Below are positions 27,188 through 35,533 of a stretch of 54,148 bases of DNA, in pieces. The translations under genes were made by a program, and so were the position numbers. The stretch lies in contig PACX01000014.1 in NCBI GenBank assembly GCA_002702895.1, positions 88,078 through 142,225 on the forward strand, written 5' to 3'. How positions within the stretch are numbered: position 1 is the stretch's first letter; every line of letters begins with the position of its first letter. The notes below the pieces were generated by a model. That model did not search any database and was not told the origin of the DNA. It saw nothing but the letters and a program-made list of their open reading frames with translations. Source of the stretch: Flavobacteriaceae bacterium. GTDB lineage: Bacteria > Bacteroidota > Bacteroidia > Flavobacteriales > Flavobacteriaceae.

Positions 27188-28165
27188 ATGAAAGAAATTG
27201 AAAGAATAAAATTACATATTAAAGATGAAATGGAACTTTTTGAAGGGAAATTTTCTAAATCAATGAATTCGTCAGTTTCTCTTTTAAATAGAATAACGCA
27301 TTATGTTGTAAACAGAAAAGGAAAACAAATTAGACCTATGTTTATTTTTTTAACTGCAAAAATGCTTTCTGAGGGGAAGATTGATGAAAAAGTTTTTAGA
27401 GCAGCATCTGTAATTGAATTAATACATACTGCTACTCTAGTTCATGATGACATTGTAGATTCAAGCAATATCAGAAGAGGATTTTTTTCTATAAACGCTT
27501 TATGGAAAAATAAAATTGCTGTTTTAGTAGGTGATTTTCTTTTATCTAAGGGAATGCTACTCTGTATTGATAATAATGATTTTGATCTTTTAAAGATAAT
27601 TTCAAGATCAGTAAAGGATATGAGTCAAGGTGAATTGTTACAAATTGAAAAAGCTAGAAGATTAGATATTGATGAACAAACATATTTTGAAATAATTAGA
27701 AAAAAAACAGCATCATTAATCTCTTCATGTTGTGCTTTAGGTGCTGCAGCTTCAAATGTTTCTAAAAATAAAATTGATGAGTTAGAGTCTTTTGGAGAAA
27801 AAATAGGGGTTGCATTTCAATTAAAAGATGATTTATTTGATTATGGAAATAAAAAAATTGGAAAGCCTATTGGAATTGATTTAAAAGAAAAGAAGTTAAC
27901 TCTTCCATTAATTTATACTTTAAATAATTCTTCTAAATCTAAAAAAAGATGGTTGATTAATTGTATTAAAAACCACAATAATAATAATAACGTAATTAAA
28001 GAAGTGATAGATTATGTAAAAGAAACAGGTGGGATTGAATATACTATATCTAAACTTCAGTCATATCATAATGATGCCTTAAATGATATTAGTAAATTTC
28101 CTGAAAATCAATATAGGGAAAGTTTAATATGTTTAGTAAATTATGTAATAGATAGAGAATATTAG
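27188..28165 (+). CDS. Polyprenyl diphosphate synthase
   Basis: 325 residues from ATG 27188; an in-frame TTG at 27173 would add five residues and lies in an A/T-rich box resembling a -7 element (TATATTTA), so the ATG is preferred. Both Asp-rich motifs are present: first HDDIVDSSNIRRG and second QLKDDLFDYGNKKIGKP. GKQIRPMF binds the diphosphate. It extends isoprenoid chains from IPP for the menaquinone side chain; the chain length is not evident. A hairpin with a T-tract follows the stop, separating it from dnaG. Confidence 0.92.
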   Translation: MKEIERIKLHIKDEMELFEGKFSKSMNSSVSLLNRITHYVVNRKGKQIRPMFIFLTAKMLSEGKIDEKVFRAASVIELIHTATLVHDDIVDSSNIRRGFFSINALWKNKIAVLVGDFLLSKGMLLCIDNNDFDLLKIISRSVKDMSQGELLQIEKARRLDIDEQTYFEIIRKKTASLISSCCALGAAASNVSKNKIDELESFGEKIGVAFQLKDDLFDYGNKKIGKPIGIDLKEKKLTLPLIYTLNNSSKSKKRWLINCIKNHNNNNNVIKEVIDYVKETGGIEYTISKLQSYHNDALNDISKFPENQYRESLICLVNYVIDREY

Positions 28166-28171
28166 ATTTTT

Positions 28172-28197
28172 AAAATGTTTTTAAAAACATTTTTTTT
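28172..28197 (+). terminator. Intrinsic terminator after the polyprenyl synthase gene
   Basis: AAAATGTTTTT (28172-28182) is directly followed by AAAAACATTTT (28183-28193), a perfect inverted repeat, and a run of T up to 28197. The stem is A/T-rich and hence modest in strength. It lies 7 bases after the stop and 34 bases before dnaG. Confidence 0.6.
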
Positions 28198-28230
28198 ATT
28201 TAAATTCAATAATCCAATAAAAGAAATAAT

Positions 28231-30168
28231 TTGATATCAAAAAATACAATTGATAAAGTATTTGAACAATCAAGAGTTGAGGAAGTTGTTGGTGATTTTG
28301 TTCAATTAAAAAAGTCTGGATCAAATTTTAAGGGTCTAAGCCCTTTTACTAATGAAAAAACCCCAAGCTTTGTTGTTTCGCCAGTTAAACAAATTTGGAA
28401 AGATTTTAGTAGTGGAAAGGGAGGGAATGCAATTGCATTTTTAATGGAACATGAACATTTTACTTATCCTGAAGCAATTAAATTTTTAGCTAGGAAATAT
28501 AATATTGAGATTGAAGAAACGCAAATAAATAAAAAAGATAAAGAGAATGCAAGTGAAAGAGAAAGCCTTTATATAGTTTCCAAATTTGCCAATGATTTCT
28601 TTAAAAAAAAATTAAATAATTCAGAAGAAGGTAAAGCAATCGGTCTTTCTTACTATAAAGAAAGAGGATTTAGCTTGGAAACCATTAATCAATTTGATTT
28701 AGGATATTCCCCGAAAGAAATTAATTGTTTTTCAAAAATTGCTATAGGAAATGGGTATTCCAAAGATTTTTTAGAAAAAACAGGTTTGTCTATTTTTAAA
28801 AATGATAAATCTGTAGATAGATTTAGAGGAAGAATAATTTTTCCAATTCATAGCATGTCTGGAAGGGTTTTAGGTTTTGGAGCAAGAATTCTAAATAATA
28901 AATTAAAAACTGCAAAATACTTAAACTCACCTGAAAGTCTTATATACAATAAAAGTAAAGTTTTATATGGGATATACTTTGCAAAACAAGAAATTGCTAA
29001 GCTTGATAATTGCTTTATAGTTGAAGGTTACACTGATGTTATTCAACTGCATCAAAAAGGAATAAAAAATGTTGTTTCATCCTCTGGAACTGCATTAACT
29101 AATGATCAAATTATATTAATTAGAAGATTAACAATAAATATTACTATGCTATATGATAGTGATAGAGCAGGAGTAGATGCTACATTGAGAGGGGTCGATA
29201 TGATTTTAAGTGCAGGAATGAATGTTAGTGTTTGTACATTCCCAAATGGTCATGATCCTGACAGTTTTAGTCAAGAACGCAGCAATGAAGAAATAAAAGA
29301 TTTTTTATCTAAAAATTCAAAAGATTTCATCCAATTTAAAGCTTCTATTTTATCTGAAAATGCTAAAGATGATCCTATTTTAAAAGCTAAAACAATTAAT
29401 GAGATTGTTAATAGTATATCAACAATTCCAGATAGAATTAAGCAAGAGATATATGTAAAACATTGTTCTAAAATCATGGATGTTTCAGAAGATGTCTTGT
29501 TTAATTCCTTAGCTCAACAGAACAAAAATGAAGTTGCATACATTTCAAAAAGAAATATTAGTGAGATTAAAAAAACTCCGAAAAATATAAAAGTTAATGT
29601 CTTATTTGAACTCGAAAAAAAAATTATTGAAATTTTATTATTGTACGGTACTAAAAAAGAAAAATTTGAAGAATTGATATTGAAAAAAGATGAGAATAGT
29701 GAACTTGTTATGGAACCTATTGTAGTTGAGTCATTAGTTTATGAAAAAATATTTTTGGATTTACAAGAAGATGAAATAGAATTTACCAATGAATCTTTTA
29801 AAATTCTTTATAATGCAATTATTAATGAACTTCAAAAAAAAGGCAAATTAGTTATAGATGTTTTTTTAAATAGTTTAGAATCAGATTTATCTAATCATGT
29901 TACTTCTATTTTAATGAATGAAGACAGATATCAACTTCATGATTGGTTAAGTAAAAATATATTTGTGAAGGGGAAAAATAAAGTGATTTCTCAATTAGTT
30001 TCTGAAACAATTTTAAGTTTAAGAACTCATTTAATCAATGAAAAGGTTAAAGAACTTCAGGAAGAAACACAAAAAAAATCTGATGATAATAGTCAAATAC
30101 TTGAAGAAATTACGGATTATTATAAATTAAAATCTTTATTATCAAATAAGCTTAATAGAGTTTTATAA
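28231..30168 (+). CDS. dnaG: DNA primase with a degenerate zinc-binding domain
   Basis: 645 residues from TTG at 28231; the start is chosen because ISKNTIDKVFEQSRVEEVVGDF is the usual DnaG opening. The N-terminal CHC2 domain is recognisable (GLSPFTNEKTPSF at about 32-44, then KQIWKDFSSGKGGN), but all four zinc ligands are missing: Cys, His, Cys, Cys are replaced by Ser, Thr, Asp, Ser. The TOPRIM catalytic core is intact, with VEGYTDVIQL at about 263 and YDSDRAG at about 307. The C-terminal part should bind the DnaB helicase. It makes RNA primers at the replication fork. Loss of the zinc site is, from memory, common to flavobacteria. Confidence 0.95.
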   Translation: MISKNTIDKVFEQSRVEEVVGDFVQLKKSGSNFKGLSPFTNEKTPSFVVSPVKQIWKDFSSGKGGNAIAFLMEHEHFTYPEAIKFLARKYNIEIEETQINKKDKENASERESLYIVSKFANDFFKKKLNNSEEGKAIGLSYYKERGFSLETINQFDLGYSPKEINCFSKIAIGNGYSKDFLEKTGLSIFKNDKSVDRFRGRIIFPIHSMSGRVLGFGARILNNKLKTAKYLNSPESLIYNKSKVLYGIYFAKQEIAKLDNCFIVEGYTDVIQLHQKGIKNVVSSSGTALTNDQIILIRRLTINITMLYDSDRAGVDATLRGVDMILSAGMNVSVCTFPNGHDPDSFSQERSNEEIKDFLSKNSKDFIQFKASILSENAKDDPILKAKTINEIVNSISTIPDRIKQEIYVKHCSKIMDVSEDVLFNSLAQQNKNEVAYISKRNISEIKKTPKNIKVNVLFELEKKIIEILLLYGTKKEKFEELILKKDENSELVMEPIVVESLVYEKIFLDLQEDEIEFTNESFKILYNAIINELQKKGKLVIDVFLNSLESDLSNHVTSILMNEDRYQLHDWLSKNIFVKGKNKVISQLVSETILSLRTHLINEKVKELQEETQKKSDDNSQILEEITDYYKLKSLLSNKLNRVL

Positions 30169-30171
30169 TTT

Positions 30172-30957
30172 CTACCTTAATTCTTCTGGAATTATGTAAA
30201 TAGGAATAGGATTCATTTTATGAAAGTTCTGCTTGTTAAACTCATTTAAAATTTCGAAAACTTTCTTTTTCCTTCCTGAAAAATCTAGTGAATTTTTACC
30301 ATAATCTTTTTCCTTCATAGCCCATTCTAACTCTTCATAAGTGGCTCCAATTTGATCTTCATCAGTTCTTGCATCATCCCAAAGACCATCTGTTGGTTTA
30401 GCTAGAATAATTTCTTTAATAATTTTAAGCTCCTTTGATATTTCAATTACCTCTGTTTTATAAAGATCAGCTATGGGACTAATATCAACTCCACCATCTC
30501 CATATTTTGTATAAAATCCTATTCCAAAATCTTCTACTTTATTGCCTGTTCCAACAACTATATAATTTTTTAATCCAGCAAAATAATATAAGGTAGCCAT
30601 TCGTAACCTTGATCTTGTGTTGGCAAGCGAAAGCAAATTATTTTTTTTTGAATTAATCTCAACTGAATTTTTAAATGATAAAAAAGATTCACTTAAATCA
30701 ATTGTTTTTGAGTCTGTGTTTTTATATTTATTTTTTAACCACTTAATATGTTTTGTTGCTCTACTATGTTCTTGTTTACCTTGAAGGATTGGTAAGTCTA
30801 AACATAAAGTTGGTAATCCAGTTTTAGCACAAAGGGTAGAAGTAACTGCCGAATCAATTCCTCCAGATACTCCTACAATAAAACCATTTGTATTAGATTC
30901 TTTAGAATACTTTTTTAACCAATTAGTTATATTTTCAATAATTTTTTTTGAATTCAT
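30172..30957 (-). CDS. nadE: NAD+ synthetase, ammonia-dependent
   Basis: 261 residues, the short form without a glutaminase domain. The ATP-PPase loop SGGIDSA is at 31-37. GTGNKVEDFGIGFYTKYGDGGVDISP, near residue 140, is the deamido-NAD and Mg site, and KPTDGLWDDARTDEDQIG follows. It amidates nicotinate adenine dinucleotide to NAD+. It converges on dnaG with 3 bp between the stops, and its start faces gldB, the common flavobacterial arrangement. Confidence 0.96.
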   Translation of the reverse strand: MNSKKIIENITNWLKKYSKESNTNGFIVGVSGGIDSAVTSTLCAKTGLPTLCLDLPILQGKQEHSRATKHIKWLKNKYKNTDSKTIDLSESFLSFKNSVEINSKKNNLLSLANTRSRLRMATLYYFAGLKNYIVVGTGNKVEDFGIGFYTKYGDGGVDISPIADLYKTEVIEISKELKIIKEIILAKPTDGLWDDARTDEDQIGATYEELEWAMKEKDYGKNSLDFSGRKKKVFEILNEFNKQNFHKMNPIPIYIIPEELR

Positions 30958-31003
30958 TTATTAAATTTTTTAAAGTAATTTAAATAATTGGCTCAGTTTA
31001 TAT

Positions 31004-31011
31004 TATGTTTG
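31004..31011 (+). promoter_or_regulatory. -7 promoter box of gldBC
   Basis: TATGTTTG matches TAnnTTTG. It overlaps an in-frame upstream ATG at 31005, which argues that translation starts further downstream (31050). No clear -33 TTTG is seen. Confidence 0.4.
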
Positions 31012-31049
31012 ATATTCAAAATATTTTGATGAGTAAAATTAATAGTTTT

Positions 31050-31991
31050 ATGATTGATTATAAAATTTACAATGTTATTTTATTTATATTTTCAATATTT
31101 TTTTTAGGATGCGAATCTAATAAATCAAATGTTAATTTAGAGATCCATCGTTTTGAAAATGAATTTTATAATTCTAATGAAGAAAATCTTGATTTACTAA
31201 TAAAAAAATATCCTTACTTATTCCCAAAACAATTCCCAATAGAAACTTGGAATTCTTATTTAAAAGACTCTACAAGACTTAGCATATATAAAAAAAGTTC
31301 ATTAATTTTTGATGATTTTGAAATAATATCTAAAGAAATTTCACAAGTTTTTTTAAAATTTCAAGAAATTTTTCCTGAATTTAAAAAACCTAAAGTTATT
31401 ACATTAAACTCTCTGTCTAAGTATGAAGAAAGAATTATATATGCAGACTCTTTATTACTTATTTCTTTAGATTCTTATTTGGGAAAAAGTTTTTATACTG
31501 AATTGCCTGACTATATTACTATGAATATGTCAAAGGAATATATTTCTAATGATATTGCAGAAAAATTTTCTCAAAGCTTTGTTTACAGGCAAAATGATAG
31601 GTCATTGTTAGCTGAAATGATTTACTATGGAAAAATTTTATTTTTAATTGAACATTTAACTCCATTTAATAAAAATCATATAAAATTCCACTCAAGTTTG
31701 AAGAAAATTAATTGGGCTGAAGAAAATGAATATAATATATGGAGTTTTTTTGTTGAAAATGATTTGCTTTTTAGTACAAGAAATGATCTAAAATCAAGAT
31801 TTATATATTTTTCTCCCTTTTCAAAGTTCAATCTAGATATAGATAAAGATTCTCCTGGAAGTATAGGAAAATGGTTAGGTTACAAAATTGTAAATTCATA
31901 TATGAAAAATAATGATATAAGCTTAGCTCAACTTTTAAGAGAAGATTTTTACAAAATTTTTAATAAATCAAAATATAAACCCAGAAAATAA
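31050..31991 (+). CDS. gldB: Gliding motility lipoprotein GldB
   Basis: 313 residues from ATG 31050. The frame is open from ATG 31005, with another ATG at 31029, but 31050 puts a short n-region before the hydrophobic stretch VILFIFSIFFLG and the lipobox cysteine in FFLGC, a normal lipoprotein signal. Conserved GldB segments follow: IHRFENEFY, YPYLFPKQFPIETW, and DSPGSIGKWLGYKIV near the end. GldB is an inner-membrane lipoprotein needed for gliding and for T9SS function in Flavobacterium. The stop overlaps the gldC start by one base. Confidence 0.93.
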   Translation: MIDYKIYNVILFIFSIFFLGCESNKSNVNLEIHRFENEFYNSNEENLDLLIKKYPYLFPKQFPIETWNSYLKDSTRLSIYKKSSLIFDDFEIISKEISQVFLKFQEIFPEFKKPKVITLNSLSKYEERIIYADSLLLISLDSYLGKSFYTELPDYITMNMSKEYISNDIAEKFSQSFVYRQNDRSLLAEMIYYGKILFLIEHLTPFNKNHIKFHSSLKKINWAEENEYNIWSFFVENDLLFSTRNDLKSRFIYFSPFSKFNLDIDKDSPGSIGKWLGYKIVNSYMKNNDISLAQLLREDFYKIFNKSKYKPRK

Positions 31992-32338
31992 TGAAGAAAA
32001 CAAGGATATCATTTGATATTAAATTGGATGAGAATAAAGTGCCCGAAAAAATTAGTTGGTCTGCACCAGACGGAGGAGTTTCAAATGAAACTTCAAAAGC
32101 AGTTTTTTTGTCTGTTTGGAATCACAAATCACAAGAAACATTAAAAATTGATTTATGGACAAAAGATATGCCTTTAGACCAAATGAATGTTTTTTTTCAT
32201 CAGACATTAGTTAGTATGAGCGAAACATTTTTTAAAGCAACTCAAAATGAAAAAATGACGAATTCATTTAAGCAATTCTGTGAATATTTTGCTGAAAATT
32301 TAAAACTACAATCTCCGCCAGGTCAAAGTTCAGAATAA
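31991..32338 (+). CDS. gldC: Gliding motility protein GldC
   Basis: 115 residues. It matches GldC closely: VPEKISWSAPDGGV, then AVFLSVWNHKSQETLKIDLWTKDMPLDQMNVFFHQTLVSM (described here as two conserved blocks at about 12-30 and 37-75), and QFCEYFAENLKL. It is a small soluble protein that supports gliding in Flavobacterium johnsoniae; its mechanism is not clear. Start and gldB stop share a base (TAATG). Its 3' end overlaps the 3' end of yihA on the other strand by 16 bases. Confidence 0.95.
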   Translation: MKKTRISFDIKLDENKVPEKISWSAPDGGVSNETSKAVFLSVWNHKSQETLKIDLWTKDMPLDQMNVFFHQTLVSMSETFFKATQNEKMTNSFKQFCEYFAENLKLQSPPGQSSE

Positions 32339-32907
32339 ATAAAATTTATAATTTCTTTTCTTCCTGATTTTAATTTAGATGAACTTATAGTATTTTTAGG
32401 TGAAATTTTTATTTTTTCAAAAAGTATATTCAGATATTTTTTTATTTTTTCTTCCTTATCCCTAGCTTTTAATTTATCTTCTTTTGTAAAAATTATTTTA
32501 AAATTGATATTGTTATTACTTAACCAGCTCATAAAATCTAAATCTATTATCTGAGGCTCATGTCTAATATCTATTAAAATAAATGTTAATAATAAATTAT
32601 CTCTATTTTTAAAGTAATCTGTAATAATATTTTCAATTTTTCTTTTTTCTTTTTTTGAAATATTTGCATATCCATAGCCAGGTAGGTCTACTAAAAACCA
32701 ATTGCTATTTACTAAAAAGTGATTTATTAATAAGGTCTTGCCTGGATTTCTAGAAACCTTAGCAATTTTTTTTTTAGTAATCATATTTATCAATGAAGAT
32801 TTGCCAACATTTGATCTCCCAATAAATGAAAATTCGGGTATATTAGTTTGAGGACACTCTTTGCAATTTGAGCTACTTTTAATAAACTCTGTAGTTTTAA
32901 TGATCAT
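32323..32907 (-). CDS. yihA: Ribosome biogenesis GTP-binding protein YihA/YsxC (EngB)
   Basis: 194 residues. The G1 loop GRSNVGKSS is at 30-38, the G3 motif DLPGYGY at 74-80, and G4 appears as TKEDK (TKxD class) at about 140. EngB GTPases help assemble the large ribosomal subunit. The gene begins 2 bases after the stop of the alpha/beta hydrolase gene, and its end overlaps the gldC coding end by 16 bases in a tail-to-tail layout. Complete. Confidence 0.96.
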   Translation of the reverse strand: MIIKTTEFIKSSSNCKECPQTNIPEFSFIGRSNVGKSSLINMITKKKIAKVSRNPGKTLLINHFLVNSNWFLVDLPGYGYANISKKEKRKIENIITDYFKNRDNLLLTFILIDIRHEPQIIDLDFMSWLSNNNINFKIIFTKEDKLKARDKEEKIKKYLNILFEKIKISPKNTISSSKLKSGRKEIINFIYSEL

Positions 32908-32909
32908 GC

Positions 32910-33677
32910 CTAAAATTTTTTTTCAGCAAACCATTTTTTAACAATATTATTGAAATTATTAGGATGTTCCATCATAGGAGCATGACCACAATTTTTTATC
33001 CAAAACAATTTAGAATTAGGTAATAATTTATTAAAGTCATTTGCTACATGAGGAGGGGTCACACTATCATTTTCTCCCCAAATTAATGCCGTTGAAATTT
33101 TAATTTTTGGAAGATCTTTGGCCATGTTATGACGAATTGCACTTTTTGCCATTGCTAAAATCTTGATAACTTTTTTTCTGTCATTAACAACTCCAAACAC
33201 CTCGTCAACAATTTCTTTACTAGCTATTTTAGGTGAGTAAAAAACATCCTGTGTTTTTTTTTTAATAAATTCATAATCTCCTCTTTTTGGATAGGTATCA
33301 CCCATAGCATTTTCATATAAACCAGAACTTCCTGTTAAAACCAAAGCTTTTGTGTACTCTGGAAATAGTTTAGCATGTAAAAGCCCAACATGACCTCCTA
33401 GCGAATTACCAACTAAAATAGCTTTATCTAATTTTAAAAATTTTATAAAACTATTAATAAATTTTGCAAAATATTTCACATTAGTATTGATAAGAGAAGC
33501 TGTATAAATTGGTAATTCAGGCATAAATATTTGATAACCAATTTTTGGAAAATAAGAAATAAATCCTTCAAAATTTCCCAGACCACCCATTAATCCGTGA
33601 AGAATAATAATTGGTTTCCCCGTTCCACTAGTTAAATATTTGAAACCTCTATTTTCAATATGTTTTATTTCTTGCAT
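32910..33677 (-). CDS. Alpha/beta hydrolase
   Basis: 255 residues. The nucleophile elbow GNSLGG places Ser at 92. Asp204 in WGENDSVTPP and His232 in CGHAPMMEHP complete the triad, and the oxyanion motif HGLMGG is at 27-32. No signal peptide is seen, so it is cytosolic. The family covers esterases, C-C hydrolases and thioesterases; the substrate is not identifiable. The gene pairs with yihA and faces mraZ, a conserved flavobacterial order next to the dcw cluster. Confidence 0.9.
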   Translation of the reverse strand: MQEIKHIENRGFKYLTSGTGKPIIILHGLMGGLGNFEGFISYFPKIGYQIFMPELPIYTASLINTNVKYFAKFINSFIKFLKLDKAILVGNSLGGHVGLLHAKLFPEYTKALVLTGSSGLYENAMGDTYPKRGDYEFIKKKTQDVFYSPKIASKEIVDEVFGVVNDRKKVIKILAMAKSAIRHNMAKDLPKIKISTALIWGENDSVTPPHVANDFNKLLPNSKLFWIKNCGHAPMMEHPNNFNNIVKKWFAEKKF

Positions 33678-33818
33678 AATAAAATCATTCTCTATTTAAA
33701 AGCTAATATACTAATTACAAAATAGAAAGGTTTGTATAATTAACATTTTTATTCTTTTAAATAACTGATTATCAGTAATTTAATATATAATAAAGTTCTG
33801 AAAATTAAAATTATAAAC

Positions 33819-33848
33819 AAAGTGGTAAAAAGTGGCAAAAAGCAGTAA
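33819..33848 (+). promoter_or_regulatory. MraZ operator: three direct repeats with 10-bp period
   Basis: AAAGTGG at 33819-33825 and 33829-33835, and the weaker AAAGCAG at 33839-33845, are each followed by a three-base gap ending in AA. MraZ is known to bind tandem repeats spaced by one helical turn upstream of its own gene (TGGGN type in E. coli, AAAGTG[T/G] type in Mollicutes). The repeats end 8 bases before the mraZ -7 box. Confidence 0.8.
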
Positions 33849-33856
33849 AATTTCAA

Positions 33857-33864
33857 TATATTTG
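33857..33864 (+). promoter_or_regulatory. -7 promoter box of the dcw cluster
   Basis: TATATTTG matches TAnnTTTG exactly, 19 bases before the mraZ GTG. The place of the -33 element is taken by the repeats at 33819-33848, so MraZ binding should directly affect polymerase access. Confidence 0.6.
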
Positions 33865-33883
33865 AGATTACACAAACAATCTG

Positions 33884-34348
33884 GTGGTTAATTTAATTGG
33901 AACATATCAATGTAAAGCTGATGTTAAAGGTCGATTGATGCTCCCTATTGCTTTAAAAAAGCAGTTAGGAGTTAGTATCAATGAAAGTTTTATTTTAAAA
34001 AGATCTGTATTTCAATCTTGTTTAGAATTGCATCCCTACTCCGAATGGAAATTGACAATGGACAAGATTAATAATCTAAATAGGTTTGTTAAAAAAAATA
34101 ATGATTTTATTAGGATGTATACAGCCGGTGTAAGAGTAGTTGATTTAGATATTAGCGGAAGGATATTAATCCCCAAAGATTTGTTGAATACATATTTTTC
34201 AAAGAATGATCTTGTATTAACTACAGCAATAAACATCATTGAAATTTGGGACAAAGATTCTTACGAAAATGTTATTAATAATCCTGAAATTGATTTTGCA
34301 GAGTTATCTGAAAAAGTAATGGGTAATAAAGAAAAAGATGTATCATAA
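33884..34348 (+). CDS. mraZ: Division/cell wall cluster transcriptional regulator MraZ
   Basis: 154 residues from GTG 33884, opening MVNLIGTYQCKAD. Two AbrB-like half-domains are seen, each with the DxxxR-type motif: ADVKGRLMLP at about 9-18 and DLDISGRILIP at about 85-95. MraZ forms a ring that binds repeated boxes upstream of its own gene and controls the dcw cluster. The repeats are visible at 33819-33848. The gene overlaps rsmH by 11 bases. Confidence 0.95.
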   Translation: MVNLIGTYQCKADVKGRLMLPIALKKQLGVSINESFILKRSVFQSCLELHPYSEWKLTMDKINNLNRFVKKNNDFIRMYTAGVRVVDLDISGRILIPKDLLNTYFSKNDLVLTTAINIIEIWDKDSYENVINNPEIDFAELSEKVMGNKEKDVS

Positions 34349-35231
34349 TCCTGTAATGTTAGAAGAATCTGTTACAAGTCTTGGAATTAAAGAGGATGGA
34401 GTTTATGTGGATTTAACTTTTGGAGGTGGAGGGCATTCCAAAGCAATTTTAAATGCATTAGGTACAAATGGAAAATTAATAGCTTTTGATCAAGACTTAG
34501 ATGCAATTAAAAATAGAATTTCTGATAATAGACTTTTATTAGTAAATCAAAATTTTAAATTTTTAAAACAAAATTTATTATATCACGGATATAAAATGGT
34601 TGATGGTATACTAGCGGATTTAGGAGTTTCATCTTACCAATTTGATAACGCAGATAGAGGTTTTTCCATTAGACATCAATCAAAGTTAGACATGAGAATG
34701 AATAAAAATATAGAATTGACAGCATCAGAAATTTTAAATAATTATTCTGAATTTGAATTAGCAAAAATTTTTTATGAGTACTCTGACTTGAAAAATTCTA
34801 GATTAATAGCAAAACTAATTGTAAATAGAAGAAATGAAAATAAAATTAATTCAACAAAACAGTTTAATAATATATTATTTCCAATTTTATCAAAAGGTTA
34901 CGAAAACAAAACTTTAGCAAAAATTTACCAAGCATTGAGAATTGAAGTCAATGATGAGATAGAAGTTTTAAAACAATTACTAGTTCAATTACCAGATGTA
35001 ATAAAAATTGGGGGAAGGGTTTCTTTTATAACTTATCATTCTGTTGAGGATAGACTTATAAAAAGGTTTATTAAAAATGGATGCTTTGCTTTGGAACCTA
35101 TGAAAGATGCTTTTGGAAAAACTAATTTGCCATTTAATAAGTCATTTAAATTTAAGGTACCTAGCAAGGAAGAAATAAAAAAAAACAATAGATCTAGGAG
35201 TGCTAAGTTAAGATCAGCAGTGAGAATATGA
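34338..35231 (+). CDS. rsmH: 16S rRNA (cytosine(1402)-N(4))-methyltransferase RsmH
   Basis: 297 residues. It opens MYHNPVMLEESVTSLG, has the SAM loop DLTFGGGGHSKAIL at about 25-38, then LADLGVSSYQFDNADRGFS and the C-terminal ISYHS-like motif FITYHSVEDRLIK. It methylates C1402 of 16S rRNA. The start lies 11 bases inside mraZ, and the stop overlaps the next start by 4 bases, so it is tightly coupled within the cluster. Confidence 0.97.
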   Translation: MYHNPVMLEESVTSLGIKEDGVYVDLTFGGGGHSKAILNALGTNGKLIAFDQDLDAIKNRISDNRLLLVNQNFKFLKQNLLYHGYKMVDGILADLGVSSYQFDNADRGFSIRHQSKLDMRMNKNIELTASEILNNYSEFELAKIFYEYSDLKNSRLIAKLIVNRRNENKINSTKQFNNILFPILSKGYENKTLAKIYQALRIEVNDEIEVLKQLLVQLPDVIKIGGRVSFITYHSVEDRLIKRFIKNGCFALEPMKDAFGKTNLPFNKSFKFKVPSKEEIKKNNRSRSAKLRSAVRI

Positions 35232-35533
35232 GTAAAATAAATAAAATAATATTAGGAAATTTTTTAATAGAAGAAGGTTCTATAAAAAACTGGAAATTTA
35301 TAAGTTTTCTTTTCATTTTGGCAATTATAATGATCTTTTCTTCCCATTCAATAGATAAAAAAATAATATTAATTGGAGATTTAAAAAATGATATTTCTGT
35401 TTTAGAAAGTGAATTTATTGACAATAGAAAAAATGTAATGAACCTAAAAATGGAATCAAATGTTCTACAAATAATGAAAGAAAAAGGAATAAAAAGTTTT
35501 AATAATCCCCCATTTAAAATAATTATAAACTAA
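35228..35533 (+). CDS. FtsL-like divisome protein
   Basis: 101 residues. A short cytoplasmic start is followed by one membrane helix at about 23-41 (KFISFLFILAIIMIFSSH) and then a region of heptad-like spacing. This is the shape of FtsL: a bitopic protein with a periplasmic coiled coil. Sequence similarity is too low to rely on, and the call rests on the slot between rsmH and ftsI. It would recruit FtsQ and FtsI and signal to FtsW. Overlaps: 4 bases with rsmH, 1 base with ftsI. Confidence 0.82.
   Translation: MSKINKIILGNFLIEEGSIKNWKFISFLFILAIIMIFSSHSIDKKIILIGDLKNDISVLESEFIDNRKNVMNLKMESNVLQIMKEKGIKSFNNPPFKIIIN

Noticed and set aside
31005-31049. Upstream ATG start of gldB at 31005
   Set aside because: It lies inside a TAnnTTTG promoter box and would put 15 extra residues before a normal lipoprotein signal.
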